A stretch of DNA of 64,000 nt from Vulcanisaeta distributa JCM 11213 (lineage in GTDB: Archaea; Thermoproteota; Thermoprotei; Thermoproteales; Thermocladiaceae): positions 1-64,000 of the forward strand of contig BBCS01000002.1 in the NCBI GenBank assembly GCA_001316125.1. The letters run 5' to 3'. Shown piece by piece: positions 1 through 9,850 of this stretch. The position numbers and the translations under genes were made by a program. Below the pieces are notes generated by a model. The model was not told the origin of the DNA. It did not search any database and saw only the letters and a list, made by a program, of their open reading frames with translations. Within the stretch, counting starts at the first letter, position 1. Each line of letters begins with the position of its first letter.

Positions 1-2
1 TG

Positions 3-53
3 AGTAGGTTTGGTGTTGATACTGAGACTGCATCGGCATTGCCCAATCAATAA
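3..53 (+). CDS. C-terminal tail of an unidentified upstream gene (partial)
   Basis: An open frame enters from the left edge and ends at a TAA 26 bases before tyrA, giving a 16-residue tail (ending ALPNQ). By position it could be the end of a chorismate mutase or another aromatic-pathway gene of the same operon, but the tail carries no recognisable motif. It is listed only because the spacing to tyrA fits an operon; it may equally be noncoding. Confidence 0.25.
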   Translation, partial: SRFGVDTETASALPNQ

Positions 54-78
54 TTAGGGCTTCAACAAGGCTCAGTTA

Positions 79-816
79 GTGGGTAGGCTTGGTATTGGCG
101 TGACGATAATTGGCAGTGGTAGGGTTGGTAGGACCCTCGCCAGGACGCTTGGTAGAATCACCGATGTAATCCTCCAGAGACATGACGAGGAATTGGTGCC
201 CAACGAAGTCATTATACTGGCCACGAAGCCCACGGATGAATCAATAAACATATTGAGTAGGTACTCAGGCAGGCTTAGGGGCTCCATAGTCATGGACTCA
301 TTCTCGGTTAAGACGCCCATGTTTAGGCTTATTGAAGATGAATCACTGAGGGTAGGCTTCCACTACATAAGCATCCACCCACTCTTTGGTGAGTTGAGTA
401 ATCCAATTGGCGAGACCGTGGTCCTAATACCATCAAAAACCAGTGATGATAAGCTCGAAATTGCTAAGGACCTATTCACGAGTGCCGGACTCAACGTCGT
501 TATTCTAGGCAGTCCTGAGGAGCATGATAGGTTTATGGCCTATTTACAGGTTGCTCACCACGTATTACTACTCACGCTTTACGCGGCATTGAGGAGAATC
601 GGCGTTGACTTAAATACTCAACTCGTCACCCACAGCCTTAGGTATACGTTTAAGGCGTTAGAGAGGGTTTTGGAGCAGGTTGAGGTTAGTAGTGAGTTGT
701 TTAGGCTTAATCCATACTCGAGGAGTGTGGTTGGGGAGTTAGGTGATTTATTAAAGGAGGTTGTTGAGGGGGGGCTTTATAAAGGCAATATGATGGGGGG
801 GGTGTTGGGGCCATGA
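79..816 (+). CDS. tyrA: Prephenate dehydrogenase (TyrA-like)
   Basis: Oxidative decarboxylation of prephenate to 4-hydroxyphenylpyruvate in tyrosine synthesis; cytoplasmic. The GTG-started 245-residue protein begins with a Rossmann NAD(P) motif (GSGRVGRTLA, about residues 12-21). It carries the family signature HPLFG near residue 98, with a second conserved His in the helical C-terminal half (AHHVLLL). It is short and lacks an ACT or chorismate mutase domain. Its stop overlaps the ATG of the DAHP synthase gene (ATGA), so the two are translationally coupled. A G8 run close to the 3' end adds glycines to the extreme C-terminus. The alternative substrate arogenate cannot be excluded. Confidence 0.8.
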   Translation: MGRLGIGVTIIGSGRVGRTLARTLGRITDVILQRHDEELVPNEVIILATKPTDESINILSRYSGRLRGSIVMDSFSVKTPMFRLIEDESLRVGFHYISIHPLFGELSNPIGETVVLIPSKTSDDKLEIAKDLFTSAGLNVVILGSPEEHDRFMAYLQVAHHVLLLTLYAALRRIGVDLNTQLVTHSLRYTFKALERVLEQVEVSSELFRLNPYSRSVVGELGDLLKEVVEGGLYKGNMMGGVLGP

Positions 817-1823
817 TAATCAAGGCATCCAGGGATAAGGTGGATGACATAACCAGCCTACTGGATAAGGCTGGGGGGGCTAAATTCAGCGTTGTCAGGG
901 TCTATGGGGGGGAGGACCTAGTGGTTACCTGGCCGGACGTGAAGGTAGACGCCAATGCCATTAAGTCGGTGGACCCTAACGCAATTATTGTGGAGGTTAA
1001 GGCCAAGTACCAATTGGCGAGTAATGCCTGGAGGGATAGAACCATAGTTGATGTTAGCGGTGTTAGGATTGGCGGTGATGAGGTCGTGGTTGCTGCTGGG
1101 CCATGCGCAGTGGAGAGTTATGAGCAGGTTAAGGATACGGCAGTTGCCGTTAAGGAGGCTGGGGGGGCTAGGTTGCTCAGGGGGGGTGGCGCGTTTAAGC
1201 CTAGGACAAGCCCATATAGCTTTCAGGGGGGGCTTGGTGTTGATGGATTGAAAATACTCAGGAGGGTGGGTGACGAGGTTGGCTTACCAGTCGTATCCGA
1301 GGTCATGGATACGAGGATGGTAAAGACCGTGGCCGAGTACGTGGACATGCTGCAGATAGGTGCGAGGAACGCCCAAAACTTCGACCTACTCAAGGAGGTT
1401 GGTAGGTCAGGCAAGCCCGTACTCCTCAAACGAGGTCTCGGCAACACGGTTGAGGAGTGGCTACAAGCCGCTGAGTACATACTCCTTGAGGGTAATGGCA
1501 ACGTGGTATCTGCGAGAGGGGGTATAAGGACCTTCGAACACGCCACTAGGTTCACACTGGACCTGGGCGCCGTGGTTGCGGTTAAGAGGCTGACGCATCT
1601 ACCGGTTTGTGTCGACCCATCACACCCAGCAGGTAGGAGGGACCTGGTAATACCGCTGGCCCTGGCAGCCATAGCCGCGGGTGCCGATATGCTCCTCGTG
1701 GAGGTTCACCCAAGGCCTTGGGAGGCCTTTTCGGATGCCGAGCAGCAGTTAACATTTGAGATGTTTAGGGAGTTGATGGTTAAGGGTAGGGAGGTGGCCA
1801 GGGCGATTGGTAGGTCGTTATGA
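813..1823 (+). CDS. aroF: 3-deoxy-7-phosphoheptulonate (DAHP) synthase, type I beta
   Basis: First step of the shikimate pathway: PEP plus erythrose-4-phosphate to DAHP. The 336-residue protein has an N-terminal ferredoxin-like domain of about 65 residues followed by the TIM barrel. Visible barrel motifs are AGPCAVES, the PEP-binding segment FKPRTSPYSF, GIRTFE, VDPSHPAGRRDLV and EVHPRP. This is the small archaeal/Bacillus-type beta class, related to KDO8P synthase. The frame is intact, but G7 runs at 1161-1167, 1180-1186 and 1226-1232 each add one Gly to motifs that are normally invariant (RGGGAF for RGGAF, FQGGLG for FQGLG). It starts inside tyrA and its TGA overlaps the aroB ATG at 1820, so tyrA-aroF-aroB-aroE forms one operon. 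Confidence 0.93.
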   Translation: MIIKASRDKVDDITSLLDKAGGAKFSVVRVYGGEDLVVTWPDVKVDANAIKSVDPNAIIVEVKAKYQLASNAWRDRTIVDVSGVRIGGDEVVVAAGPCAVESYEQVKDTAVAVKEAGGARLLRGGGAFKPRTSPYSFQGGLGVDGLKILRRVGDEVGLPVVSEVMDTRMVKTVAEYVDMLQIGARNAQNFDLLKEVGRSGKPVLLKRGLGNTVEEWLQAAEYILLEGNGNVVSARGGIRTFEHATRFTLDLGAVVAVKRLTHLPVCVDPSHPAGRRDLVIPLALAAIAAGADMLLVEVHPRPWEAFSDAEQQLTFEMFRELMVKGREVARAIGRSL

Positions 1824-2867
1824 GAGAATTCACGTATAGGTCGCGGGATGGCGATGTTAAGGTATTAATTAACATTGATCATGGCGAGGCCCTGGAAAGA
1901 ATTACCAAGGATTATACGGGGGGGTGCATTGCGTACGTCTCAAGGAATATTGCCAATAGGGTTAAGGCTACTTGCCCGGTAATTCCAATAGTAGATGGTG
2001 AGGAGGGTAAGAGCATCGAGACAGCACTAGACATTGTGAGGAGTGCCCATGAGGTGGGTATCGATAGGGACGGCCTATTCATAGGTATGGGAGGTGGGAG
2101 TGTCCTTGATGTTGTCGGCTTCTCAGCATCAATATACCTGAGGGGCATTGATTACGTTAATGTCCCAACAACCATGCTCTCAATGGTCGATGCATCCCTC
2201 GGCGGTAAAACGGGCGTTAACGCCCTGGGCCTTAAGAATGTGATTGGGGTCATTAGGCAGCCAGGTACATAATCATTGACCTATCCTTCCTAGACTCGTT
2301 ACCAATGCCTAATTACTTAGATGGCTTTGCGGAGGTTATTAAGTATGGCGTAACGATGGACAAGGAGTTGCTTAATAGGGTGATGGGTAATGCCGATGGA
2401 TTGATTAATAGGGACCGCGCACTCCTTGAGGATGTTATCTATAAGTCGTTAAGGGATAAAGCCAGCATTGTTGAGGCTGATGAGCTGGACAAAAGTGGTG
2501 TAAGGGCTGTTCTTAATTATGGGCACACCGTGGGCCACGCCATAGAGTCTGCGACGAACTTCTCGGTTAGTCACGGCAAGGCTGTGGCGCTGGGCATGGT
2601 ATGTGAGGCCCGCGTTGGTGTTAGGCTGGGCTACACGCCTAGAGATATGCCTAACCTATTAATGAATGTATTATCCATGTTCAATTTAATTAATGAGGTT
2701 GGTGTTGACGTGAATAACTCGTAGGTGCAATGTTGAGGGATAAGAAGAGGAGTGGTAGTTTCATAAAACTTCCCGTGATTATAGACGTGGGCAGGTGGGA
2801 CGTGGTTAGGGTGGGTATTAAGGAACTGACCGAGCTGGTGATTAGTGAATGCAGGTCTATGCCGTAA
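1820..2867 (+). CDS. aroB: 3-dehydroquinate synthase, two apparent frameshifts
   Basis: Converts DAHP to 3-dehydroquinate with NAD and a divalent metal. The first segment (1820-2272) holds the NAD-binding GGGSVLDVVGF and PTTMLSMVDASLGGKTGVN motifs. The second (from about 2275) holds the metal-binding His segment YGHTVGHAIE, and the third (to 2867) the C-terminal DKKR motif. Frame breaks near 2268 (ACATAATC where ACAATAATC would restore the frame) and near 2716 (one C missing in AACCTC) are single-base losses. Restoring both gives a continuous protein of about 350 residues, the usual family length. The 3' end overlaps aroE by 19 bases. The gene is probably intact in the organism. Confidence 0.88.
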
Positions 2868-3670
2868 TTGGTTACCCACTTGATTACACGTTATCACCCA
2901 ACATACATAATTACGTGTTCAGGGAGTTGGGGGGGGTTGATGCGATTTACGTACCGCTTAAGGTATCGCCAGATAGGTTAGGGAGCTTCGTAGACTTTGC
3001 CAGGGACTCCCTGAGTGGGTTTAACGTAACCATACCGCATAAGGTCGCCATAGTCAGGTTGATAGATGGTGTCGTGGGGGGGCCTGCCAAGGAGCTTGGT
3101 AGTGTTAATACGGTGGTTAATAGAGGTGGTGAGTTATTGGGGGGGTACAACACTGATTACATAGCCATTAAGCAGGCGCTAAGTGATAGGGGTTATTCAG
3201 GTGGTGACGCCTTAATAATTGGCGCGGGTGGTGTTGCCAGGGCGGTAGCGCTAGCCCTTAGGGACCTTGGGTGTTCCAGGGTCTACGTCATGAATAGGAC
3301 GGTTGAGAGGGGGCGTGAACTGTGTTCATTAATTAACTCCTGGGGCGTTGACTGCATGGTTCTTGATTTTCAACGGAACACTGGCATTAAGGTGCAGTTG
3401 CTTGTTAATGCCACGCCGTTGGGCGTTGATGGTGACTTCCCAATAGACCCAGGGATTATTGGTGCGGGGGGGCTTGTGCTTGACCTGGCTTATAAGCCGA
3501 GTGGCGTTACGGGCTTAATAAGGCTGGCTAGTGAGAGGTCCATACCGTATATTGATGGCCTCGAGATACTGGTTAGGCAGGCGATTGAGGCGGATAGGAT
3601 TTGGCTCGGTCCATTTAAGGAGCCGACTTGGTATGACGTGCTCGAGAAATTACGTGATGGTTTAATTTAA
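2849..3670 (+). CDS. aroE: Shikimate dehydrogenase
   Basis: NADPH-dependent reduction of 3-dehydroshikimate to shikimate. The 273-residue intact frame shows the N-terminal substrate motif YPLDYTLSPNIHN, the catalytic Lys in NVTIPHK, and the NTD substrate motif (YNTDYI). It also has the nucleotide-binding IIGAGGVARAVALAL with the NADP-type NRT, and the C-terminal DGLEILVRQA. The ATG lies within the aroB 3' end. G7 runs (for example before PAKELGSVNTVV and in LLGGYNTDY) add single glycines relative to the family consensus. It is the last plus-strand gene of the first aro operon. Confidence 0.93.
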   Translation: MQVYAVIGYPLDYTLSPNIHNYVFRELGGVDAIYVPLKVSPDRLGSFVDFARDSLSGFNVTIPHKVAIVRLIDGVVGGPAKELGSVNTVVNRGGELLGGYNTDYIAIKQALSDRGYSGGDALIIGAGGVARAVALALRDLGCSRVYVMNRTVERGRELCSLINSWGVDCMVLDFQRNTGIKVQLLVNATPLGVDGDFPIDPGIIGAGGLVLDLAYKPSGVTGLIRLASERSIPYIDGLEILVRQAIEADRIWLGPFKEPTWYDVLEKLRDGLI

Positions 3671-3678
3671 CCTTTAAT

Positions 3679-4373
3679 TCACTCCCTATTGAATATTGAT
3701 AATGAGTTCTTAAGTGATTTAACCTTATTGCATAGACCAATACTTAACTGACCGGGCCCTGTCTTTCCACGTACTGAGCAGTACATGAGGGCTGTGCCCA
3801 TCATTATCGAGATGGCCCTATACGTTGGGTTTCTCGGTATCACAGCCACATTTACATCACTCGCATTAAGTAGCCTTAGCAGGTTTAGGAAGTCATTATC
3901 ATTTATTGAGAAGACCTTGTATATTAATGCCTTAAACCTCCTCGCCGTATCCAAGTCCTTAACCGCTAAATCATACGCACTCACATCCCTACTAAATACG
4001 TGCCTCGAGAGTATTGAGCCTCGGCAATATCACCATACATGTCGGGGGGGTACTTAACCAATAAATCAACCTCAACATCAGGCACGGCACCAACACCCTT
4101 ACTAAACTCGAGAATTCCATACTTAACCTCAGGACTCACTGCACGCCCGCCACCCTCCTCACGCTCCCTCACGGTGACTATGGTTGGGTAATGTGATACA
4201 TAGTCCTCAATGACCCTCTTAACCTCCTGGGTTAAGTTCAGGTTGTCCATGTAATCAAGCCTGAGCTCCACGGCTTCACAGGATGTGGGTAAGTAGTAAA
4301 AGGATGGCTTCTTCAGTGGCACGGCACACACGAGCACGGGCTTACTCGCTAGTAGTTTGTCCCATGTAGACAT
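3679..4373 (-). CDS. aroD: 3-dehydroquinate dehydratase, type I, one frameshift
   Basis: Dehydrates 3-dehydroquinate to 3-dehydroshikimate through a Schiff-base Lys. The first part (4373 down to about 4020) includes the barrel start (VELRLDYMD) and TIVTVRE. After a one-base loss near 4018 the frame continues with ILSRHVF (active-site His), IYKV (probable Schiff-base Lys) and the C-terminal PGQLS. Total length is about 230 residues, normal for type I. It stands convergent to aroE (8-base gap) and divergent from aroK across a 63-base intergenic stretch. It is the only shikimate gene on the minus strand here. Confidence 0.85.
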
Positions 4374-4436
4374 TACTAGGTATTAATACTTAGAAATTTA
4401 AAAATATTGTTATTAAATGCCAATACTAAATAGATC

Positions 4437-5270
4437 ATGGGATTCACGGGCATGGAATACATAACCTATGGAGGTATATCTATAATTAACGCGATACCGG
4501 CGTGGCTCGGCGGTGCCGCCGCCATAGACCTCAAGGTTAGGGTTAGAGTTAGGGAGGGTTACTGCGATGTGGGTGATTTCGTTGGTTTCGTCATTGATTA
4601 CCTAAGGAGTAAACTTGGGCTAGAGCATGACATGTGCGTTGAGGTTGATAGTGAGGTTCCACCAGGTAGTGGATTAAAGAGTAATAGCGCCGTTGCGGTT
4701 GGCGTAATACATGCAGTACTGAATTCATTTAGGGGAAGTGTAGATCCTGTGGATGTTGCCAGATTGGCTGCTGAGGTGACTAGGGCTCACGGCTCATCAA
4801 TAACCGGTGCCTTTGATGATGCATCAGCGGCATTGCTTGGGGGTATTGTGCTCACTGATAATAAGTCATTAAGGGTAATTAGGCAGTTAAACCCGGATCC
4901 ACTTACGGTAGTTATAACTGGTTATAGGGTTGGGAAGAACCTGCAGGGCATTGATAGGTTGAGGGCTTTATCGGGGGGGCTTTATCAGGCATTATTCAAT
5001 ATGGCGCTCAATGGTGATCTATGGAGGGCAGCCACAATAAATGGAATCCTCGTTGCCGAGTCCTTGGGCTACCACAATGCCCTAGAAACCATAGGCACCG
5101 CGCTAAGGCTTGGTGCGGTGTCGTCGGGCGTGAGTGGTAATGGACCGGCAATATACGCAGTGTTTAAGCCAGGTGAGGAGGGGGGGCCATTTATAGATTA
5201 TATAAGAAATACCTGGGGGGGTTACTACATAGTTACTAGGTTGGTCGAGACTCGGTATTTAGTCTCGTGA
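4437..5270 (+). CDS. aroK: Archaeal shikimate kinase, GHMP family
   Basis: ATP-dependent phosphorylation of shikimate by the archaeal GHMP-type enzyme, unrelated to bacterial AroK. The 277-residue protein has the GHMP ATP-binding motif PPGSGLKSNSAVAVG at about residues 77-91, a following ITGAFDDASAALLGG block, and the C-terminal GAVSSGVSGNGPAIYAV motif. The intact frame starts at ATG 4437; a second in-frame ATG follows five codons later. The AT-rich gap upstream contains TTTAAAAATA at about 4397-4406 and lies divergent to aroD. G7 runs near the end (GEEGGPF, NTWGGYY) look like length errors in the G tract. Confidence 0.9.
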   Translation: MGFTGMEYITYGGISIINAIPAWLGGAAAIDLKVRVRVREGYCDVGDFVGFVIDYLRSKLGLEHDMCVEVDSEVPPGSGLKSNSAVAVGVIHAVLNSFRGSVDPVDVARLAAEVTRAHGSSITGAFDDASAALLGGIVLTDNKSLRVIRQLNPDPLTVVITGYRVGKNLQGIDRLRALSGGLYQALFNMALNGDLWRAATINGILVAESLGYHNALETIGTALRLGAVSSGVSGNGPAIYAVFKPGEEGGPFIDYIRNTWGGYYIVTRLVETRYLVS

Positions 5271-5374
5271 GAATTCACGGAACATGTTATTGGGAATATA
5301 GAGAATATAGGTTAGGATAATCCTTAAATATTTGTTAAATCTCTCGCAACCCATATGGAATACCAGGACTTCCA

Positions 5375-7107
5375 ATGGTGATTAATGGATCGAAGACCTT
5401 AATTGACGTGAATAGGCTTGTGGAGGTTAGGGATAGGGCTAGGGACCTGCTGATTAGGTTAGATAGGGAGTTCCCATACATCCACCTGGGTTCCTCACTG
5501 GCTGCGTTAGATGTAATTAATGTCCTCATTAGGATTATGAGGAGGGATGGTGATTGTAGGGACTGGTTCATACTTAGTATTGGCCATGTTGCACCGGCTC
5601 TATACGCTATATTAACTGTTGAGGGATTAATCACCGTGGAGAGGCTCATGGAAATTAATCAATTATCCTCAAGCATATCAACGCATGCAGATAATATGGA
5701 CCTGCCATACATAGACGCCACAACGGGTTCACTGGGCCAGGGGGGGCTTAGTATGGGCGTGGGGGGGCTAGCCCTGGCAAATAGGGTTAAGGGTTGCAAT
5801 AACGGCATTGTGTATGTGCTGATGGGTGATGGCGAATTAAACGAGGGCCAGCCCTGGGAGGCGGCAATGACTGCCGTTAGGTACGGCCTAGATAACCTGG
5901 TGGTAATCGTCAGTTTAAATGGTTATCAATTAGATGGTCCTGTGGATACGATAAAACCCATTAATTATGCCAGGGTCTTTGAGGCCATTGGTTGGAATGT
6001 GCTTTATGGTAATGGCCATGATTACGAGGACATTGTTAGGCTCATTAATAAGGCACGTGAGGTTAAGGGCAAGCCAACGGTAGTATTCCTAAGCACTGTT
6101 AGGGGGGGTAAGGGTGTAAGGAATCTTGAGAACACGGGTAAGCAGACGCTAAATCCGCCGCCGAGACCGCAATTCTCAATGAGGGAGGCTCTGGGGGGGA
6201 CTACATTGGCTAGGCTTGGTGAGGATAATGATAGGCTTGTTGTTGTTACGGCTGATGTTGGTGAGTCAACTAGGGCTAGGTACTTCGGCGAGAGGTTCCC
6301 AGATAGGTACTTCAACGTTGGCATCTCTGAGCAAGACTTAATCGGGGGGGTCGCCGTTGGGCTTGCCTTGGGGGGGGTTACGTGCCTATCGCCATGGCCT
6401 ACGCCATGTTCATGATGAGGGGGGGTTGGGAACAAATAAGGAATTCGCTGGGCAGGATGAACCTAAATGTGAAGCTCATAGCGACGCATGCCGGTTTAAG
6501 TGACTTTGCTGATGGGCCGAGCCACCAGGCACTTGAGGATGTGGCCCTAATGAGGACGCTTAGTAACATGGTCGTCGTGGCACCGGCAGATGCGTGGGAT
6601 GTGGAGAGGATAATACCCAAGGTCATTGAGTACAGGGGGGGCCCGGTCTACGTTAGGGTTGGCCGTGATCACTCACCGCCGATAACCATGGACATGGACT
6701 ATGAATTCAAGATTGGCGAGGTCTACGAATTAATTGATGGTGATGATGTAGTAGTCATGGGTTACGGACCACCACTCTATAATGCCGTGAGGGCCGCCCT
6801 GGAGTTAAGGAGGATGGGCATCAGGATGGGTGTTTATAATGTACCGACGATTAAACCCATTAATACCGACGCCGTGGTTAGGATAGCCCGTAGGGTTGGA
6901 AATATAATCGTCGTTGAGGAGCATTCGCCGAGGGGGGGTGGCCTTGGCTCGGCAATTGCCGAGTTAGTGAGTGGTTTTGCCAGGGTTAAGATACTCGGTG
7001 TTGATGGTTATGGGCATTGGGGTAGGTCTGAGGAGGAATTACTCAGGTTTTATGGGCTTGATGAGGAGTCAATAATGGATGCTGCCCTGAAGCTCATTAA
7101 TTCGTGA
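5375..7107 (+). CDS. tkt: Transketolase with N and C halves fused, one frameshift
   Basis: Thiamine-diphosphate enzyme that can supply erythrose-4-phosphate to DAHP synthase. The N half has [16 protein letters not shown], the TPP-binding [13 protein letters not shown] and GKGVRNLEN. The C half continues in the same reading frame with TADVG, GISEQDL and AYAMFM, then [13 protein letters not shown] frame change falls in the G8 run at about 6370 and joins 5375-6370 to the rest. The product is about 577 residues. Many archaea encode the halves as two genes; here they form one polypeptide. The normally invariant GSLGQGLS reads GSLGQGGLS because of a G7 run at 5740-5746. The gene sits between aroK and aroA. 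Confidence 0.88.
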
Positions 7108-7149
7108 GGATGCACAAAACTTTTTACCTCAGGGTACTAGTGATAATGA

Positions 7150-8454
7150 ATGGGTAAGTTAATTATTAATGGCTTTAAGGTTCGGGAGAGCGTCGTTGAG
7201 GCTCCTCCATCTAAGGCATTAACGCTTAGGTACCTCCTCGCCTCAGCCCTCTCGAGGACCTGGGTATCACTCAGGAAGTTGAATTGGGGTGACGATACCT
7301 GGTCAATGATTAGGGGGGGGATCAAGCCCATCTCAGAGATTGAGGTTAAGGACGATTACGTGAGGACTAGGCGTGGGATAATGATGGAGAGGTTTAGGGT
7401 GATTGACGTTGGCGAAAGTGGATTCACACTCAGGGTATTGACGGGGGTTTACTCAGGCATTGATGGGGGGGCGACATTATTGATACCGAGGGGGGGTTCA
7501 CTCATTGGTAGGCCAATGGATGAGCTACTAAGTGCTCTCAAGAACTTGGCGCCAAGGTTGATAGGTTGGGGGGGAGTATAATTAGGGTCGTTGGTGGTAA
7601 GTTGGTTGGTGGTTACGTAATGATTAGTGGCTCAGTGAGTTCGCAATACATATCGGCCCTCCTCTACCTCGCACCACTCACTGAGGGTGGTATTGAGGTA
7701 AGCATTAAGCCACCCATAAAGTCACGCCCATACATAGACGCGACAATAAGCGTTCTCAGGGACTTTGGCATAAATGCGGAGAGGAGCGATGACACAATAT
7801 ACGTAAGCGGATCCCAGGAGTTTAGGGCTGTTAACGAGGAGTTCATAGTACCTGGTGACTACTCATTGGCTGCGTACTACATAGCCCTCTCTATATTGAC
7901 TGGCATTGACCTAAGGATAATGAACCTACGCAGGGACAGGGCCATTGAGAGTGAGTACTCATTCATTAAGTATGCCAGGGAGGTTGGTGCGGAGATTGAG
8001 GAGTACGAGGACTCGGTAATGGTTAGGGGGGGTTCCTCCACTAAGGCGCTAAAGCCATTAAATGCAGACTTAAGCGATTCGCCAGACATCGTAATGCCCC
8101 TAGCACTCCTACTCACTAGGGTCCAGGGTAGGTCAAGGATATCGGGCGTTAGTCACTTAGTGTATAAGGAGAGCAATAGGCTCAGGGGGTATTGCCGCAG
8201 TACTTAAGTGCCTTGGTGCCGGCGTAAGTGTTGATGAGGCTAATGGTATTATCGAGATAGAGGGTACTCATGAGATTAAGGGTGGTTGTGAAGTCGATGC
8301 CTTAAATGACCATAGGATAGTGATGATGGGCGTTATTAGTGCCCTATCTGCCAGGGAGCCGGTGACGATAATTAATTGGGAGGGTGTTAGTAAGTCCTGG
8401 CCTACATTCATTTGGGACCTGGAGAGGTTGGGTGCTGATATTAAGTTGGCTTAG
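7150..8454 (+). CDS. aroA: 3-phosphoshikimate 1-carboxyvinyltransferase (EPSP synthase), two frameshifts
   Basis: Joins PEP and shikimate-3-phosphate. The N-terminal segment shows the phosphate-binding PPSKALTLRYL, then GESGFTLRVL. The middle shows SGSVSSQYISALL, and the last part ESNRLRG with NDHRIVMMG and KSWPTF. Frame is lost near 7553 (one G missing in TTGGGCGCC) and near 8190 (G5 where G4 keeps the frame). Restoring both gives about 434 residues, the usual length. It lies 43 bases after transketolase and closes the aromatic block; chorismate synthase is not in the window. Confidence 0.9.
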
Positions 8455-8566
8455 TCATTCGCGGCGTTATTAATTAGGTCTTCTGCTATTGACGAAATTC
8501 TTAATTATAATTCCTTAAGAATTCATACAAATCTTTTTATTAAAATTAGAATATCAAGAGAATGGT

Positions 8567-9013
8567 ATGCCCGAGGTACGTGAAATAATATTTTACGGTA
8601 AAAGCGGAGATGGGGGGGTACACACAGTGGCTGATCAATTAGTTCAAAGGTTGATTAAGCAGGGATTTTACGTGATTTCATACCCTGAGTATGACCCAGA
8701 GCGTAGGGAAACCCTAGCAAAAATCCATGTAAGGGTTTCCAAGGAGCCAATACACGTGAGAGGCCCAGTAATGAACCCGGAGATTGCCGTATTCCTTGAT
8801 GTTAGACTACTTAGGGATAACCAGGAGGCGTTGGGTGCTCGGAAGATCATTGTTAATTCCCCAAGTAAGGAGCTTGTGACTAAGTATGCAGGTAATGTCA
8901 ACGGCGAGGTAATCAGCATTAACCTAAGTGAACTAAGGAGAGCCGGTGTTGATTACACGACGCAAGTCATTAATTTAATAATTGATACACTACTTAATGG
9001 CTACACTCGATAA
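8567..9013 (+). CDS. Orphan 2-oxoacid:ferredoxin oxidoreductase gamma-subunit-like protein
   Basis: The 148-residue protein matches the gamma domain of pyruvate/2-oxoacid:ferredoxin oxidoreductases. The N-terminal GKSGDGVHT-type loop replaces the usual GRGGQG, followed by VADQLVQRLIKQG, PEYDPERRE, VRVSKEPI and a C-terminal Rossmann-like half. It is shorter than the usual 180-200 residues, and no alpha, beta or delta subunit is nearby. It may therefore be a stand-alone partner for subunits encoded elsewhere or a divergent paralog. A TATA-like TTTTTATTAAA lies about 28 bases upstream of the ATG, which suggests its own leaderless promoter. Its 3' end overlaps the 3' end of trpC by 24 bases, convergently. 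Confidence 0.6.
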   Translation: MPEVREIIFYGKSGDGGVHTVADQLVQRLIKQGFYVISYPEYDPERRETLAKIHVRVSKEPIHVRGPVMNPEIAVFLDVRLLRDNQEALGARKIIVNSPSKELVTKYAGNVNGEVISINLSELRRAGVDYTTQVINLIIDTLLNGYTR

Positions 9014-9740
9014 GTCTCTAGCAAGTTCCACACTCCTCATTAATGCCGTACCCACGAGCACCGCATTGGCCCCCCCTCTCTGGCAAGCCTTAAGGCATCA
9101 TTGACTGTCTTAACGCCACTCTCCGCGACTATTATGTTGGCTTTACCCCCCCTAACGGCTCTGATTATTGAGGCGGCCCTATCCAGGGACACTGATAGAT
9201 CGCTTAAATCCCTAGAGTTTATCCCAAGCATTACGTCCGAATCCTTACTAACCACGTCTAATGCGTCAACCTCATTATCGACTTCAATGAGTGGTTCCAG
9301 CCCAAGGCTAATCGCATAATCCACTAAATCCCAAAGGGCATCACCCAGAAGTCTCTTAATGAGTAGTATCGAGCTCACGCCCAACCTACCGGCCTCCTCA
9401 ATCTGCTCCCTACTGATTACGAAGTCCTTATACAGCACTGGCTTACCGTATGTAAGTGCTATCTTAATGAGCTCAGGCGAGCCCAGGAAGTATATCGGCT
9501 CCACTAAGACGCTGAATCCAATGGCGTATTTGCTGACTGTGTTGAAGTAGGTCCAGGGGGGGTCAAGGTCAAGCCTAACAATACCGCTCGGGCTAGCCCT
9601 CTTATACTCAGCTATTAGGGCTAGGTAGCCCTCGGAATTACGTTTCTCAATTGCCCTAACCATACTCGGAGCCTAATATCGGCCTTAAGCGCCTCTACGC
9701 GTCTCCTGGTTAATTCGCCAATGGTGCTTAGGAAGTCCAC
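8990..9740 (-). CDS. trpC: Indole-3-glycerol-phosphate synthase, two frameshifts
   Basis: Forms indole-3-glycerol phosphate in tryptophan synthesis. The barrel motifs are all present: LIAEYKRASPSG (catalytic Lys), VLVEP, LYKDFVIS, SILLIKRLL, EVDNEVDAL, GINSRDL, ESGV and, after a frame change at the C7 run near 9070, AVLVGTALM. A second frame change near 9660 separates an N-terminal helix (DFLSTIGELTRRRVEAL). I place the start at GTG 9740 because a TATA-like element lies about 24 bases upstream and a TAA blocks further extension. It is transcribed divergently from trpA and the other trp genes, across a 158-base region with palindromes. Confidence 0.88.
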
Positions 9741-9760
9741 AGCAGCGGATTCATGGGATT

Positions 9761-9767
9761 AAATATA
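9761..9767 (-). promoter_or_regulatory. TATA-like promoter element of trpC
   Basis: TATATTT on the minus strand, about 24 bases upstream of GTG 9740. This is the spacing expected for a leaderless crenarchaeal transcript and supports the GTG start. Confidence 0.55.
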
Positions 9768-9781
9768 AGCATTTCTTGACC

Positions 9782-9796
9782 TACATATCATATGTA
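9782..9796. promoter_or_regulatory. 15-base perfect palindrome between trpC and trpA, candidate operator
   Basis: TACATAT-C-ATATGTA is a perfect inverted repeat about 20 bases upstream of the trpC TATA element, in the spacer between the divergent trp transcripts. Its position would suit a dyad-binding regulator acting on trpC, trpA or both. AT richness makes chance palindromes more likely, so the call is tentative. Confidence 0.35.
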
Positions 9797-9850
9797 TGAA
9801 TAAATATTGCTTGATCGATAGTAATTACTTACGAACAAGGCATACATAAA

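Noticed and set aside
1223..1672. 149-codon open frame on the minus strand inside the DAHP synthase gene
   Set aside because: It is the shadow of a strongly conserved plus-strand gene, with low-complexity Ser/Pro-rich translation and no recognisable domain.
2260..2290. Frame break in aroB as programmed frameshifting
   Set aside because: There is no slippery heptamer or downstream structure, and equivalent one-base breaks occur at unrelated positions in many genes, so sequence error is more likely.
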